A stretch of DNA of 56,136 nucleotides from Gammaproteobacteria bacterium (lineage in GTDB: Bacteria > Pseudomonadota > Gammaproteobacteria > Pseudomonadales > Pseudohongiellaceae): NCBI GenBank assembly GCA_030831125.1, contig JAURLQ010000010.1, positions 1 through 56,136 on the forward strand, given 5' to 3'. The first letter of the stretch is position 1, and each line of letters opens with the position of its first letter. A program made the position numbers and the translations under genes. Below the pieces are notes generated by a model that saw only the letters and a program-made list of their open reading frames with translations, searched no databases and was not told the DNA's origin. Of the stretch, positions 32,481-41,616 are shown in pieces.

Positions 32481-33401
32481 ATGAGAACAGGCAAATACAA
32501 GTGGCAGGCGCTTTTGCTGGCTGTGCTGGCGACAGTAGCCAGTGCGGCCTTGCAGGCACAGAGCGGCATAGCTACGGTAGATCTTGGGGGCGGGTTCACG
32601 CTGGTGCAGGGAGCCGGGGCCAATGTGGTGGTGGCAGAAGGGCCTGATTCGATAGTGATTGTGGATGGCGGTACGTTGGCGCGGGCTGATGCCCTGATGG
32701 GTGAAATCAACAGGCTGACAGGGAACAAGCCTGTAGCAGCCCTGTTCAATACCAACTGGCGTCCAGAACGGACAGGGCTCAATCATTTGCTTGGCCCGCA
32801 AGAGGTCAGCATCATTGCCCATGAAAATACCCGCCTGTGGCAGGGCATCGATATCAATGCAGCCTGGCAGGATATTACCTATCAGCCCCTGCCAAAGTCT
32901 GCCCAGGCTAACAGCACGTTTTACACTGTTGCCAGTATGACTTTGGGTGATGAACTCATTGAATATGGTTTCATCAGTCAGGGAAGTACCGATGGTGATA
33001 TTTATGTGCATTTCAGGAATGCGGATATCCTGGTGGTGGGTGACATGCTGGGCACGAATGCCTATCCCTTGCTGGACTATGTCACCGGTGGCTGGATTGG
33101 CGGCGCACAGAAAACCACTGCAGGTTTGCTGGAGCTGGCAAATGACGATACCCGAGTGATTGCTGCAACAGGTGGCGTGCTGGGCAAAGCTGATCTGCAG
33201 GATCAGGCAGTCATGCTGGATCATGCTTACAGCAAGGTGGCAGAGGCCTTCAAGACGGGACGCAGTCTGGAGAAGTTTCGCGAGTCAAACCCCATGGAGG
33301 GATTTGCTGAAAAGTGGGGCAGCCCTGAACTGTTTCTGCAACTGCTATACAAAGGCACCTGGTATCACGTGCCTGGCAGAGCAGTACCGGGCATTATCTA
33401 G
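32481..33401 (+). CDS. Secreted MBL-fold protein with all metal-ligand motifs degenerate
   Basis: A 306-residue protein with a signal peptide (cleaved near LQAQ). The overall fold pattern matches metallo-beta-lactamases, including the VVAEGPDSIVIVDGG strand and a GDM block, but the HxHxDH position reads NTNWRPER, the GHTDGD position reads GSTDGD, and the last His position (usually PGHG) reads ATGG. Most zinc ligands are therefore gone and hydrolytic activity is unlikely. It may bind a ligand or act as a partner. It is divergent from the PQQ dehydrogenase gene and lies upstream of the DUF1592 operon, separated by repeat copy C. Confidence 0.75.
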   Translation: MRTGKYKWQALLLAVLATVASAALQAQSGIATVDLGGGFTLVQGAGANVVVAEGPDSIVIVDGGTLARADALMGEINRLTGNKPVAALFNTNWRPERTGLNHLLGPQEVSIIAHENTRLWQGIDINAAWQDITYQPLPKSAQANSTFYTVASMTLGDELIEYGFISQGSTDGDIYVHFRNADILVVGDMLGTNAYPLLDYVTGGWIGGAQKTTAGLLELANDDTRVIAATGGVLGKADLQDQAVMLDHAYSKVAEAFKTGRSLEKFRESNPMEGFAEKWGSPELFLQLLYKGTWYHVPGRAVPGII

Positions 33402-33442
33402 CAGTGTGCATGTACCCCTGTATTCAAGTTATAAACTGGAGA

Positions 33443-33552
33443 AGGCAGTTTCTGATGGTTGTTTCTTCGACGCGCCATGAACCCATCCATGGGGGCTCGG
33501 CTGCGGCATTCATGCCACAGACGGTCTCAGAATCAACTATCAGGAACTGCCT
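33443..33552. repeat. Structured repeat, copy C (short form)
   Basis: Inner arms 33443-33461 and 33534-33552 pair over 19 bases; the only two non-Watson-Crick positions are G-T wobbles. The arm sequence is quite unlike copies A and B, yet the TTCTTCGAC and GACGGTCTCAGA blocks and the CCCAT-CC-ATGGG hairpin are the same. The second hairpin has one mismatch. No outer arms like those of copy B are seen; a GGGCGCAT palindrome lies where the right outer arm would be. It sits between the MBL-like gene and the DUF1592 gene. Confidence 0.8.
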
Positions 33553-33569
33553 CGAAAGGATCTGTGAAT

Positions 33570-33589
33570 GGGCGCATGCCAATGCGCCC
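33570..33589. repeat. GGGCGCAT-type palindromic repeat 4
   Basis: GGGCGCAT-GCCA-ATGCGCCC forms a perfect 8-base stem 17 bases after repeat copy C and about 60 bases before the DUF1592 gene start. Confidence 0.7.
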
Positions 33590-33648
33590 GTCTCCCGGTT
33601 GCAAATTGGTATACAGGAAAAATGAATTTCCACGAAAGAGGTATAGCA

Positions 33649-36072
33649 ATGATCGTGGCAAAACGCAGATTGGCCTTTGCAGTTGGCATGGCGTCCATGC
33701 TGATGCTGGGCACTGGCGTGGTCAGGGCACAGGTGCCCGATTATCAAACTGCACTGCAGGATCTCGAACAGCAGTGGCCTGTGCTCGAAGCTTACTGCAT
33801 GACCTGTCACAACCTTGATGATTACGCCGGGGGGCGGGATTTTTCCCTGCTGACACCTGAAGATGTGGCAGAGAATGCCGAGCTGTTCGAGCTGGCTCTG
33901 AAAAAACTGCGTGGCAGTGTTATGCCACCGCCCAGTCAGGAACAGCCTGCACTTGAAGAACGTTGGGCTCTTGTCACCAGTCTGGAAAATGCCCTCGATG
34001 CCCATGCCATTGAACATCCCGATCCGGGCAGGGTTGCCTTGCATCGCCTGAACCGAACCGAGTATGTAAATGCCATCAGGCAGATTACCGGGGTGGAGCT
34101 GGAAACAGATCTGGCACTGCCCAAGGATGACAACAGCGACGGTTTTGACAACATTGCCAGTGTGCTGAAAGTATCCCCATCATTCCTGGACCAGTATATA
34201 GCTGCGGCAAGACTGGTCAGTGAACAGGCAGTGGGTTCTCCCAATCCCCGCAATGAAACGGTTTTCTATTCTTCGGACAGTTCTGATCAAAGCAGTCATG
34301 TGCATGGTCTGCCACTGGGTACCAGAGGGGGTGTGCTGGTTGAACACAATTTCCCGGTAGATGGTGAATACACCATTTCCATCCCCCGCATGGCCGGGGC
34401 AGGTTATACCCTGGGCATGGAATATCAGCATACTGTGGTGGTAACTGTGGATGGTGAACGTATTTTCGAGTTGCCCATCGGTGGTGGTGAAGACCTGCGT
34501 AAACTTGATCAGGAGCAAGCGCCGGCAGTAGCGGAAATCAATGGCCGCTTTGCCAATATTCCGCTTACCGTCACTTCCGGCAAACATGCCATTGGTGTGG
34601 CTTTTGTGGCACGCAGCTTCGCTGAATCTGATGAGCCACTGCATTCCATAGATACCAACCGGGGTATGGATCGTATTGCCCGTATGCCTGGTGTACAGAT
34701 CAATGGTCCGATTCGCACCAGTGGCGTGATCAATACCGAGAGTCGCCAGAAAGTCATGATTTGCGAGCCGGGCGCAGCAAGTCAGGAAATCGACTGCGCC
34801 AGACAGATATTCGCCAACCTGGCAAAGCAGGCCTATCGTCGTCCGGTTACTGATGAAGATCTGGTCGCTCCCATGCGCTTCTTTGCCCAGGGCAGGGAGC
34901 AAGGTGATTTCGACAGCGGTATCAAGAATGGCATGATGGCAATTTTCACCAGCCCCAGGTTCCTGTTCCGTGCCGAAGTGCCTGCACCTGATAGCAAGCC
35001 TGGTGACATAGTGGCGATCAATGATCTTGAACTGGCTTCCCGTCTTTCATTTTTCCTGTGGAGTTCCCCCCCGGACCAGCAACTGATCGACATTGCGGCA
35101 AAAGGTGAGCTTCGCAAGGGCAGCAATCTGTCTGAGCAGGTCAGCAGGTTGCTTGCCGATCCACGGTCACAGTCGCTCGTGGAAAACTTTGTTTTCCAGT
35201 GGCTGCGATTGCGTGAGCTCGACAATATCGATCCCGATCCGGAACTGTTTCCGAATTATCGTCGAGGGCTGCTTGATGCCTTCCGTGATGAGATTCGGTA
35301 CTTCGTTGGTGATCTGATCAGTCAGGATGTTTCGATCACAGAACTGCTCACTTCAAACCAGACCTGGCTTAACGAAGATCTGGCTTTGCATTACGGCATA
35401 ACCGACGTAAAGGGCGATCGTTTCCGCAAGGTGGAGCTTGCCAGCGAGGCGCGCAGTGGTTTGCTTGGCAAAGGTGCCGTGTTGATGGTGACGTCCTATG
35501 CCAACAGGACAACACCGGTTATTCGTGGTGCCTTCATCATGGAAAACCTGATGGGTGTTCCACCGGCCACACCGCCACCCAATGTGGAGGCTTTTCCGGA
35601 AACCCCGGAGGGCGCCACGATTTCATTGACGGTGCGTGAACGACTTGAGCAGCATCGCGACAACCCCGCCTGTGCCGGCTGCCACGATGTCATGGATCCG
35701 TTGGGCCTGGCACTGGAAAATTTCAACGCCATCGGCGAATGGCGTGATCGTGACAGTGATGCCGGGAACGTGCCCATTGATGCCAGCGGCCGGCTTGCCA
35801 ATGGCCAGCCGATCAATGGCGTGAATGAATTGCGTGCCGCGCTGGTTGAGCGTCCTGAGCAGTTTGCCCAGGTGTTCACCGAGAAGTTGCTGATGTATGC
35901 CATCGGGCGTGGTGTGGAAGCACACGACATGCCGGCAGTGCGCCGCATTGTGGATGTGGCGGCAGCAGACAATTACAGTTTTTCCTCGATCATAAACGGT
36001 ATTATCACCAGTGATCAGTTCCAGTTGATGACCGTGCCTGCAGACTCTGTGCTGCAGGTGGGCAGCAGATAA
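33649..36072 (+). CDS. DUF1587/DUF1592/DUF1588-type cytochrome c protein
   Basis: An 807-residue exported protein (signal peptide cleaved near VVRAQ). An N-terminal cytochrome c motif CMTCH (Cys50, Cys53, His54) is followed by the DUF1587-type block RLNRTEYVNAIRQITG, a carbohydrate-binding-like beta domain, DUF1592-type and DUF1588-type regions, and a second CAGCH (675-679) near the C-terminus followed by DPLGLALENFNAIGEWR. This order is typical of large secreted proteins first noted in planctomycetes and common in marine gammaproteobacteria; function unknown. I chose the ATG at 33649 for its AAGAGG site and signal peptide; ATG 33622 is possible. It ends 11 bases before its usual partner, the DUF1552 gene. 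Confidence 0.88.
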   Translation: MIVAKRRLAFAVGMASMLMLGTGVVRAQVPDYQTALQDLEQQWPVLEAYCMTCHNLDDYAGGRDFSLLTPEDVAENAELFELALKKLRGSVMPPPSQEQPALEERWALVTSLENALDAHAIEHPDPGRVALHRLNRTEYVNAIRQITGVELETDLALPKDDNSDGFDNIASVLKVSPSFLDQYIAAARLVSEQAVGSPNPRNETVFYSSDSSDQSSHVHGLPLGTRGGVLVEHNFPVDGEYTISIPRMAGAGYTLGMEYQHTVVVTVDGERIFELPIGGGEDLRKLDQEQAPAVAEINGRFANIPLTVTSGKHAIGVAFVARSFAESDEPLHSIDTNRGMDRIARMPGVQINGPIRTSGVINTESRQKVMICEPGAASQEIDCARQIFANLAKQAYRRPVTDEDLVAPMRFFAQGREQGDFDSGIKNGMMAIFTSPRFLFRAEVPAPDSKPGDIVAINDLELASRLSFFLWSSPPDQQLIDIAAKGELRKGSNLSEQVSRLLADPRSQSLVENFVFQWLRLRELDNIDPDPELFPNYRRGLLDAFRDEIRYFVGDLISQDVSITELLTSNQTWLNEDLALHYGITDVKGDRFRKVELASEARSGLLGKGAVLMVTSYANRTTPVIRGAFIMENLMGVPPATPPPNVEAFPETPEGATISLTVRERLEQHRDNPACAGCHDVMDPLGLALENFNAIGEWRDRDSDAGNVPIDASGRLANGQPINGVNELRAALVERPEQFAQVFTEKLLMYAIGRGVEAHDMPAVRRIVDVAAADNYSFSSIINGIITSDQFQLMTVPADSVLQVGSR

Positions 36073-36083
36073 GGAGACCCATC

Positions 36084-37403
36084 ATGTACATGACCAGGAA
36101 ACATCTGCCAAGAAGGACCTTTTTGCGCAGCGCTGCAGCTGCAGTCAGCCTGCCTTTGCTGGATGCGATGATTCCGGCCGGTACTGCACTTGCCCAGACA
36201 GCTGCAAAATCTCCGCCTCGCCTGGGGTTTTTCTATGTGCCCCATGGTGCGGTCATGAGCAACTGGACACCTGACAAGGTGGGCAGCGATTTTGATCTGA
36301 AGTCATTGCTGGCACCTTTTGAAAAATACCAGTCGCATATGACGGTTGTTTCCAATCTCGAAAACAAACGTGCCTATGGACCGGTGCATGCCATTACGCC
36401 GGGCACCTGGCTTACCGGTGCGGCTCCACGTGTCAGTCATGAACCCTATGGTGGCATTACCATAGACCAGGTTGCGGCAAGATATATTGGCCAGGATACA
36501 CCTCTGCCTTCCATTGAGGTGGCCACTGAAACCAGTGGTGCTGCAGGATCATGCGACAGGGCCTACGGCTGCAGCTATGCCGGCACCATCTCCTTCCGGA
36601 CGCCCAGTACTCCACTGCCGATGGAAAACAATCCCCGCAAACTGTTCCAGGCACTTTTCGGGGTGGGCGACAATGCGGCAGAGCGTGAACGCATAGGCAA
36701 ACAAACGGCCAGTATTCTGGACCTCATGATCGAGGAAACTGCTGAGCTGAACCGACAGCTTGGTGCCGCTGACCGTGTTGTGCTTGGTGACTATCTTGAA
36801 ACGGTGCGTGAAGTGGAACGGCGGGTTCAGAAAACTGCTGAGCATGATCTGTCCCATATGGCGCTGCCTGATGCGCCGCAGGGAATGCCTGGTGATTTCG
36901 ATTCACACCTGAAGCTGCAGCTGGACATGATACTGCTGGCCTATCAGGGCAACATCACGCGCATTGCAAACATGATGCTTGCCGCAGAAGTAAGCAATCA
37001 GACCTATAACCATGTGGGTGTTTCGGATGCCTTCCATCCGTTGTCCCATCACCAGAATGATGCCAACAAGATTGCGCGACTTTTGCGCATCCAGGAATAC
37101 CACAGTCGGGTGATGGCAGATTTCATAGACAAACTGGCGGCATTGCCTGACGGCGATAACGGCAGCATGCTGGACAATGCCATGATCCTTTATGGCAGCA
37201 ACATGAGTAACTCAAATGCCCACGATCACTGGCCCCTGCCTTCGCTCATCATTGGCAGGGCAGGTGGCAACATCAAGGGCAACCAGCACATCATGACAGC
37301 AGAACGCACGCCAGTGGCCAATCTGATGATGACGATTCTGGATCGCCTCAATGTCCCCATTGAAGACATGGGAGATGCCACGGGTTTGATCGCTGAAGTG
37401 TAG
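36084..37403 (+). CDS. DUF1552 family protein with Tat signal
   Basis: A 439-residue protein with a twin-arginine signal (RRTFLRS, hydrophobic stretch, cleavage near TALAQ), meaning it is exported folded, often with a cofactor. The mature part matches DUF1552, starting PPRLGFFYVPHGAVM and including YGSNMSNSNAHDH near the C-terminus, which resembles the metal-site region of sulfatase or phosphatase-like folds. It almost always follows a DUF1592/DUF1588 gene, as here (11-base gap, AAGGAG site). The two are presumed to form one periplasmic complex; substrate unknown. Confidence 0.9.
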   Translation: MYMTRKHLPRRTFLRSAAAAVSLPLLDAMIPAGTALAQTAAKSPPRLGFFYVPHGAVMSNWTPDKVGSDFDLKSLLAPFEKYQSHMTVVSNLENKRAYGPVHAITPGTWLTGAAPRVSHEPYGGITIDQVAARYIGQDTPLPSIEVATETSGAAGSCDRAYGCSYAGTISFRTPSTPLPMENNPRKLFQALFGVGDNAAERERIGKQTASILDLMIEETAELNRQLGAADRVVLGDYLETVREVERRVQKTAEHDLSHMALPDAPQGMPGDFDSHLKLQLDMILLAYQGNITRIANMMLAAEVSNQTYNHVGVSDAFHPLSHHQNDANKIARLLRIQEYHSRVMADFIDKLAALPDGDNGSMLDNAMILYGSNMSNSNAHDHWPLPSLIIGRAGGNIKGNQHIMTAERTPVANLMMTILDRLNVPIEDMGDATGLIAEV

Positions 37404-37424
37404 GATCAGGTCCGCAAACGGTAG

Positions 37425-38930
37425 ATGCTTATGAAAATGTCGATATCCAGAAACAGTGTGCTGGCAACAATGCTCGCAATTTGCTGGCCTGTTGCGCAGG
37501 CTCAGGATGGTAACGAGCTGCAGTTGCTGGATCTTGCCAGCCGTGGCGAAACAGCAGCGGCACTTGAGCTTGTCGGCAGACGTACCGATGTGAACCAGTC
37601 CCGGTCTGACGGCACAACTGCCCTGCACTGGGCGGTGTATTACAACGACGAGGCACTGGTGCGTTCCCTGATCAGGCGCGATGCCGATGTACACGCACGT
37701 AATGATTATGGTGCCACACCACTTTCCCAGGCGGCGCTCACCGGTAACCCTGCAATTATCGAACTGTTGCTGGCAGCTGGTGCTGAAGTGGATGAACGCA
37801 CAGCGGATGACCAGACGGCCCTGATGATTCTGGCCAGGACCAGTAATACGCCAGCATTGCAGGTGCTGTTGGATGCCGGTGCTGATGTCAATGCAGTGGA
37901 GCAGTGGCGCGGGCAGACGGCACTGATGTGGGCTGCTGCCCAGAATCAGCCTGAAGTAGTAAGCATGCTCATAGATCATGGTGCTGACGTGAATGCCAGA
38001 TCACGTCCCAATGACTGGGAACGTCAGGTCACTGCCGAGCCCCGGATGAAGGTATTGCCGGCTGGTGGGCTTACCCCGCTGCTGTATGCAGTGCGTGAAG
38101 GTTGCACGGCTTGCACCGAGCAGTTGATAGCCGCTGGTGCCGACATCAATATGGCAGATCCCGATGGCATTACGCCGCTGGTCATGGCGAATCTCAATGC
38201 ACATTGGGATTCGGCGAAGCTGCTGATTGAAGCAGGCGCACATGTGGACAAATGGGACATCTGGGGGCGTTCGCCTCTGTATTCAGCGGTGGATTACAAC
38301 ACGCTGCCACATGGCGGCCGCGCGGATCGCCTTTCTGCAGATCTGACCACTCCTGTGGAAATCATAGCCTTGTTGCTGGAAAAGGGGGCCAACCCGAATT
38401 TGCAGCTCAAACTGTTTCCTCCTTACAGGGCTCTGGGGCCTGATCGTGGTGCTGACCAGTTGCTGCGCACCGGGAGTACTGCGCTGTTCAGGGCGGCCAG
38501 GGGTGGCGATCTGCCAGTGGTCGATCTGCTCATCAGCCATGGAGCGAATGTGGAACTGCCGAACGAGAATAGTGTAACACCTTTGATAGTTGCAGCAGGT
38601 TACCGGCAGAGTGCCATTGATACCCGTGGCCGCTTCCGGGATGAAGCCCAGTCGTATGAAGTAACCAAACGCCTGCTTGATGCTGGTGCAAACCCGAATG
38701 CCGTAGAAGAATTTGGTCAAACAGCAATCTTCGGTGCAGCGACCAATGGCTGGAACAGTGTTGTGCAGCTGTTGGCAGAAAATGGTGCCAATCTGCAACA
38801 TCAGGACAACGGTGGCAGCACCGTACTCGATGCCGCCATGGGCAGGGCAGGGCGTTTTGGCAGGGGTTCTGGAGGCGACCAGCATCTGGATACTGCTGCC
38901 CTGATAGAAAGTCTGCTGTCAGCACAATAA
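37425..38930 (+). CDS. Secreted ankyrin-repeat protein
   Basis: A 501-residue protein with a signal peptide (cleaved near VAQAQ) and about ten ankyrin repeats covering nearly the whole mature chain. Clear repeats include DGTTALHWAVYYNDEALVR and YGATPLSQAALTGNPAIIE, each ending in the AGADVNA-type turn. A long insertion interrupts the array near 190-210, and another near 300-345. Ankyrin proteins bind other proteins. Its place 21 bases after the DUF1552 gene suggests that it scaffolds the DUF1592/DUF1552 complex in the periplasm. The C-terminus ends in a Gly/Arg-rich stretch and a last helix. Confidence 0.88.
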   Translation: MLMKMSISRNSVLATMLAICWPVAQAQDGNELQLLDLASRGETAAALELVGRRTDVNQSRSDGTTALHWAVYYNDEALVRSLIRRDADVHARNDYGATPLSQAALTGNPAIIELLLAAGAEVDERTADDQTALMILARTSNTPALQVLLDAGADVNAVEQWRGQTALMWAAAQNQPEVVSMLIDHGADVNARSRPNDWERQVTAEPRMKVLPAGGLTPLLYAVREGCTACTEQLIAAGADINMADPDGITPLVMANLNAHWDSAKLLIEAGAHVDKWDIWGRSPLYSAVDYNTLPHGGRADRLSADLTTPVEIIALLLEKGANPNLQLKLFPPYRALGPDRGADQLLRTGSTALFRAARGGDLPVVDLLISHGANVELPNENSVTPLIVAAGYRQSAIDTRGRFRDEAQSYEVTKRLLDAGANPNAVEEFGQTAIFGAATNGWNSVVQLLAENGANLQHQDNGGSTVLDAAMGRAGRFGRGSGGDQHLDTAALIESLLSAQ

Positions 38931-38979
38931 GCCCTCAGACATGTGCGCTATTGCGCAAAACTCGATCTGTGACGGTAGA

Positions 38980-38997
38980 GGCGCACATCCGTGCGCC
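38980..38997. repeat. GGCGCAC-type palindromic repeat 5
   Basis: GGCGCAC-ATCC-GTGCGCC in the gap after the ankyrin gene, preceded by GTAG as in copies 3 and 6. No U-tract follows. The rest of 38931-39080 shows no gene. Confidence 0.7.
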
Positions 38998-39080
38998 CGA
39001 TTCCTAAACGGATAATTTTGTAATTCTCTTGCATTCGACTACCCTGATTCCTGTTTCGACAAGGCTGCAAGGTGCTTGCC

Positions 39081-39821
39081 ATGACTCTCACCCCATTCAG
39101 TGAAATTTACCAACTGGCCGCACAGCGCAAGGGTGGCGAGGCCGTACTTGAAAAGCTGCTTGGCAAGCACAAACCGCTGTCACCGAAAAAACTTGCTGCC
39201 ATCGGTGATGACCGCTACCTAAGCATGATGACCAGATGTGTCTTTCAGGCCGGATTCAACTGGAAGGTCATAGAGCACAAGTGGAATGGTTTTGAAGAAG
39301 CCTTTCACGGATTCAACCCAAAGGGACTTGCTCACCTGTCTCCCGAGCAATGGGATGCCTATGTCACGGACACGCGCATTGTGCGCAACGGCTCCAAGAT
39401 AAAAACAGTGCTCGATAATGCTCATTTTGTCTGGCAAACAGCGCAGGAACACGGCAGTTTCGGCAAGATATTTTCACAGTGGCCAGCCAGTGACCAGATC
39501 GGCCTGATGTCCTGGCTCAAGCAGGAAGGTTCACGCCTGGGTGGCAACACAGGGATGTATTTCATCCGTTTCATGGGCAAGGATGGTTTTATCCTCAGCG
39601 CTGATGTCACTGCCAGGCTCAAGGCAAGTGGGCTTGCGATTGCAGACAGTCCAAGCAGCAAACGCGACCTGAGCCAGATTCAGCAAGCCTTCAACCAGTG
39701 GCATGAAGAGACCGGCCTGACCTATACGCATTTGTCCAGGATTGCATCCATGTCCATTGGCAGAAATCATGTTTCCGGCACTCAGGGGCCTGATCAGCAA
39801 GCTGCAAGCCCCCTGATCTGA
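39081..39821 (+). CDS. DNA-3-methyladenine glycosylase I (Tag family)
   Basis: A 246-residue protein of the Tag/COG2818 family. The core includes FQAGFNWKVIEHKWNGFEEAF, corresponding to the E. coli GLSW...ACFHQFD region, and the RNGSKIKTVLDNA block. Tag excises 3-methyladenine from alkylated DNA. This is longer than E. coli Tag (187) and lacks the N-terminal Cys of the zinc snap, so it belongs to a longer subfamily. I use the ATG at 39081; a GTG at 39072 is in frame. Probably a single-gene unit. Confidence 0.82.
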   Translation: MTLTPFSEIYQLAAQRKGGEAVLEKLLGKHKPLSPKKLAAIGDDRYLSMMTRCVFQAGFNWKVIEHKWNGFEEAFHGFNPKGLAHLSPEQWDAYVTDTRIVRNGSKIKTVLDNAHFVWQTAQEHGSFGKIFSQWPASDQIGLMSWLKQEGSRLGGNTGMYFIRFMGKDGFILSADVTARLKASGLAIADSPSSKRDLSQIQQAFNQWHEETGLTYTHLSRIASMSIGRNHVSGTQGPDQQAASPLI

Positions 39822-39989
39822 TTCCCGTCAGAAAAGATTCTCCCTGGCTGGCAAGACCGGTCTTCCCGTTTTCCTGACAATTCACTGTAATCGGGATTTT
39901 ACTCTGATACCTCACTTGGTTTATGTTGCCATCTGCACGCTGCATGCCATACGCACTGAAGGCAGCTGAAGTAGAGACCGGATACCCAA

Positions 39990-40406
39990 ATGAGCCAGAC
40001 AGTAGTAAAAAATCCCTGCCGCTGTGGCAGTGAAAAACCATTCAGCCAATGCTGCGAACCATTTTTGCAGCGCAAGGAAAAACCCAGATCGGTTCGCCAG
40101 ATGGTAAGGGCCCGTTACTGTGCCTATGCCCTTGGAGCAGGAGACAACCGTGAATTTCTTGCCCGCACCTGGCATCCTGCCACACTCCAGAAAGTCAGGC
40201 CTGCCGACCTGACCAACGACAATCTGCAATGGCAGAAGCTGGATATCATTCGTGCCGAGCAGAAAGGCGATATGGGCAGGGTTGAGTTCAAGGCCAGCTA
40301 CAAGGTTCCAGGTGATGACAAGGTACATGTGCATCATGAACTTTCACTGTTCCAGCGCAGCCATGGTGTTTGGCTGTATCTGGAAGGTCAGGTTCGCGAA
40401 GAATAG
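39990..40406 (+). CDS. YchJ-like SEC-C motif protein
   Basis: A 138-residue protein with an N-terminal SEC-C zinc motif (Cys10, Cys12, Cys21, Cys22 in PCRCGSEKPFSQCC), then an NTF2-like beta-sheet domain with the RYCAYALGAGD and RTWHP blocks of the YchJ/UPF0225 family. SEC-C binds zinc and, in SecA, contacts SecB; the role of stand-alone YchJ is not established. It is followed 24 bases later by the DUF6524 gene, which suggests co-transcription. Confidence 0.88.
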   Translation: MSQTVVKNPCRCGSEKPFSQCCEPFLQRKEKPRSVRQMVRARYCAYALGAGDNREFLARTWHPATLQKVRPADLTNDNLQWQKLDIIRAEQKGDMGRVEFKASYKVPGDDKVHVHHELSLFQRSHGVWLYLEGQVREE

Positions 40407-40430
40407 ACTCACGACAAGCAAGAGGTAATC

Positions 40431-40844
40431 ATGACACTTACCGCAACCGGCGCAGCACTGCGCTTTCTTTTCGCCTTGCTGCTGGTAATGCTCACCTACA
40501 ATCCCAGCGGTACTTCCTATGTACATTGGGTGTATCAGAGTCTGGATATGAGTTCCCCATACCAGATACTCAGCGGTATTGCCCTGTTGATCGGATGGGG
40601 AATCTATCTCAAGGCTACAATGAATTCACTTGGCTTCATTGGCATTGTTGCTTCCGGCGCCCTGCTGGGATGTCTGCTCTGGCTACTGATCTACTGGGGC
40701 TGGCTGAGTATGGACAACGCCACAGCCATGACCTGGATGATTGAAGTGCTCCTTGCTATTCTGCTGACCATCGGGATGTGCTGGTCGCATATTACCCGCA
40801 GGCTCAGTGGTCAGCTTGATGTTGATGAAGTGCCGGAAGACTGA
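40431..40844 (+). CDS. DUF6524-type small integral membrane protein
   Basis: A 137-residue protein with four predicted membrane helices (about 8-22, 40-59, 65-90 and 101-119) and an acidic C-terminus. The start MTLTATGAALRFLFALLLV followed by TYNPSG is characteristic of the family I recall as DUF6524. Function unknown. An AAGAGG site precedes the ATG. It is followed by two palindromes (40851 and 40938) and then a converging gene. Confidence 0.8.
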   Translation: MTLTATGAALRFLFALLLVMLTYNPSGTSYVHWVYQSLDMSSPYQILSGIALLIGWGIYLKATMNSLGFIGIVASGALLGCLLWLLIYWGWLSMDNATAMTWMIEVLLAILLTIGMCWSHITRRLSGQLDVDEVPED

Positions 40845-40850
40845 GTTCAA

Positions 40851-40874
40851 TAGGGGTCGGCAAGCCGACCCCTA
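40851..40874. repeat. Perfect palindrome TAGGGGTCGGC-AA-GCCGACCCCTA
   Basis: An 11-base perfect stem with an AA loop directly after the DUF6524 stop codon. It shares the TAGGGG flank with the GGGCGCAC-type repeats but has a different stem. It could end transcription without a U-tract or protect the 3' end. Confidence 0.65.
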
Positions 40875-40937
40875 CGCCCACAGATCGGATGTATCGTATC
40901 TGTTGTCTATCTTCTGACAGCGGTCTTCTTAATGCAG

Positions 40938-40955
40938 GGGCACGCGTGCGTGCCC
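40938..40955. repeat. GGGCAC-type palindromic repeat
   Basis: GGGCAC at 40938-40943 pairs with GTGCCC at 40950-40955; the six bases between can partly pair. It lies just downstream of the converging secreted-protein gene at 40966. Confidence 0.5.
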
Positions 40956-40965
40956 ACCTGAAGAA

Positions 40966-41487
40966 TCAGGGTGCATCGACAGAGAGATCAAACGAGACCT
41001 CCATGCCATTCACATCAACCGTATAAGTCCCCGCACTCAAACCACTGACATCAAGTGGTATATCCAGCGTGAAGGGATCCAGGACCGCAATGCAGGATTC
41101 TGCAGGGCCCAACACACTTTCTGCCAGAATTACCGAGAAATGGGCATCTTCCCTTACTACAGCTGCATTCTGCAGGATGGTGCAGGGTACCGATTTGTTG
41201 CCTGCAACTGACAGAACAACAGTTGTTTTACCAATATCTTCGGAGACCATTGCATCAACAGTATTCACCATGACCTTCGGCAACGGATTGGCAGAAACCA
41301 GTTCCAGGTTGCCGCTGCTGTCTGTTTCCAACACGATATCTGCGTAATACTGTTTACGGGTTTCTGAAACCAGAACGCCAGCAGGTATGGTCAATGTGCC
41401 GCCCCGGTAAACAGCAGGTTGTGCCTGCGTTTGTGCAGCAATGGCCGACAGTGCAAGTACCAGAGCCATGGGTTTGAGCATTTTCAT
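40966..41487 (-). CDS. Small secreted protein of unknown function
   Basis: A 173-residue protein with a signal peptide (MKMLKPMALVLALSA..., cleaved near TQAQ). The mature part is beta-rich and ends in a GTYTVDVNGMEVSFDL pattern, like an immunoglobulin-type or carbohydrate-binding beta-sandwich. Two cysteines flank the middle and may form a disulfide. I chose the ATG at 41487 for its GAGGA site and signal peptide; an ATG at 41520 adds 11 residues with no site. No family was recognised. Confidence 0.7.
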   Translation of the reverse strand: MKMLKPMALVLALSAIAAQTQAQPAVYRGGTLTIPAGVLVSETRKQYYADIVLETDSSGNLELVSANPLPKVMVNTVDAMVSEDIGKTTVVLSVAGNKSVPCTILQNAAVVREDAHFSVILAESVLGPAESCIAVLDPFTLDIPLDVSGLSAGTYTVDVNGMEVSFDLSVDAP

Positions 41488-41616
41488 TGCAGGATTCCTC
41501 GAATTGAACAAGCGTGACAAGCGTCAGCTTCTCATGGGCGTGCAAGGACGTCTGTGCGAAAAATGTAAAAGCAGGCTGTAAATGTAAACAAGTGTGAATT
41601 TACCGTGATCAACACT

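Noticed and set aside
33459-33818. Short proteins encoded across the structured repeat copies
   Set aside because: The frames run through hairpin arms and differ between copies only as the stems do; there is no ribosome-binding site and no sign of selection for protein.
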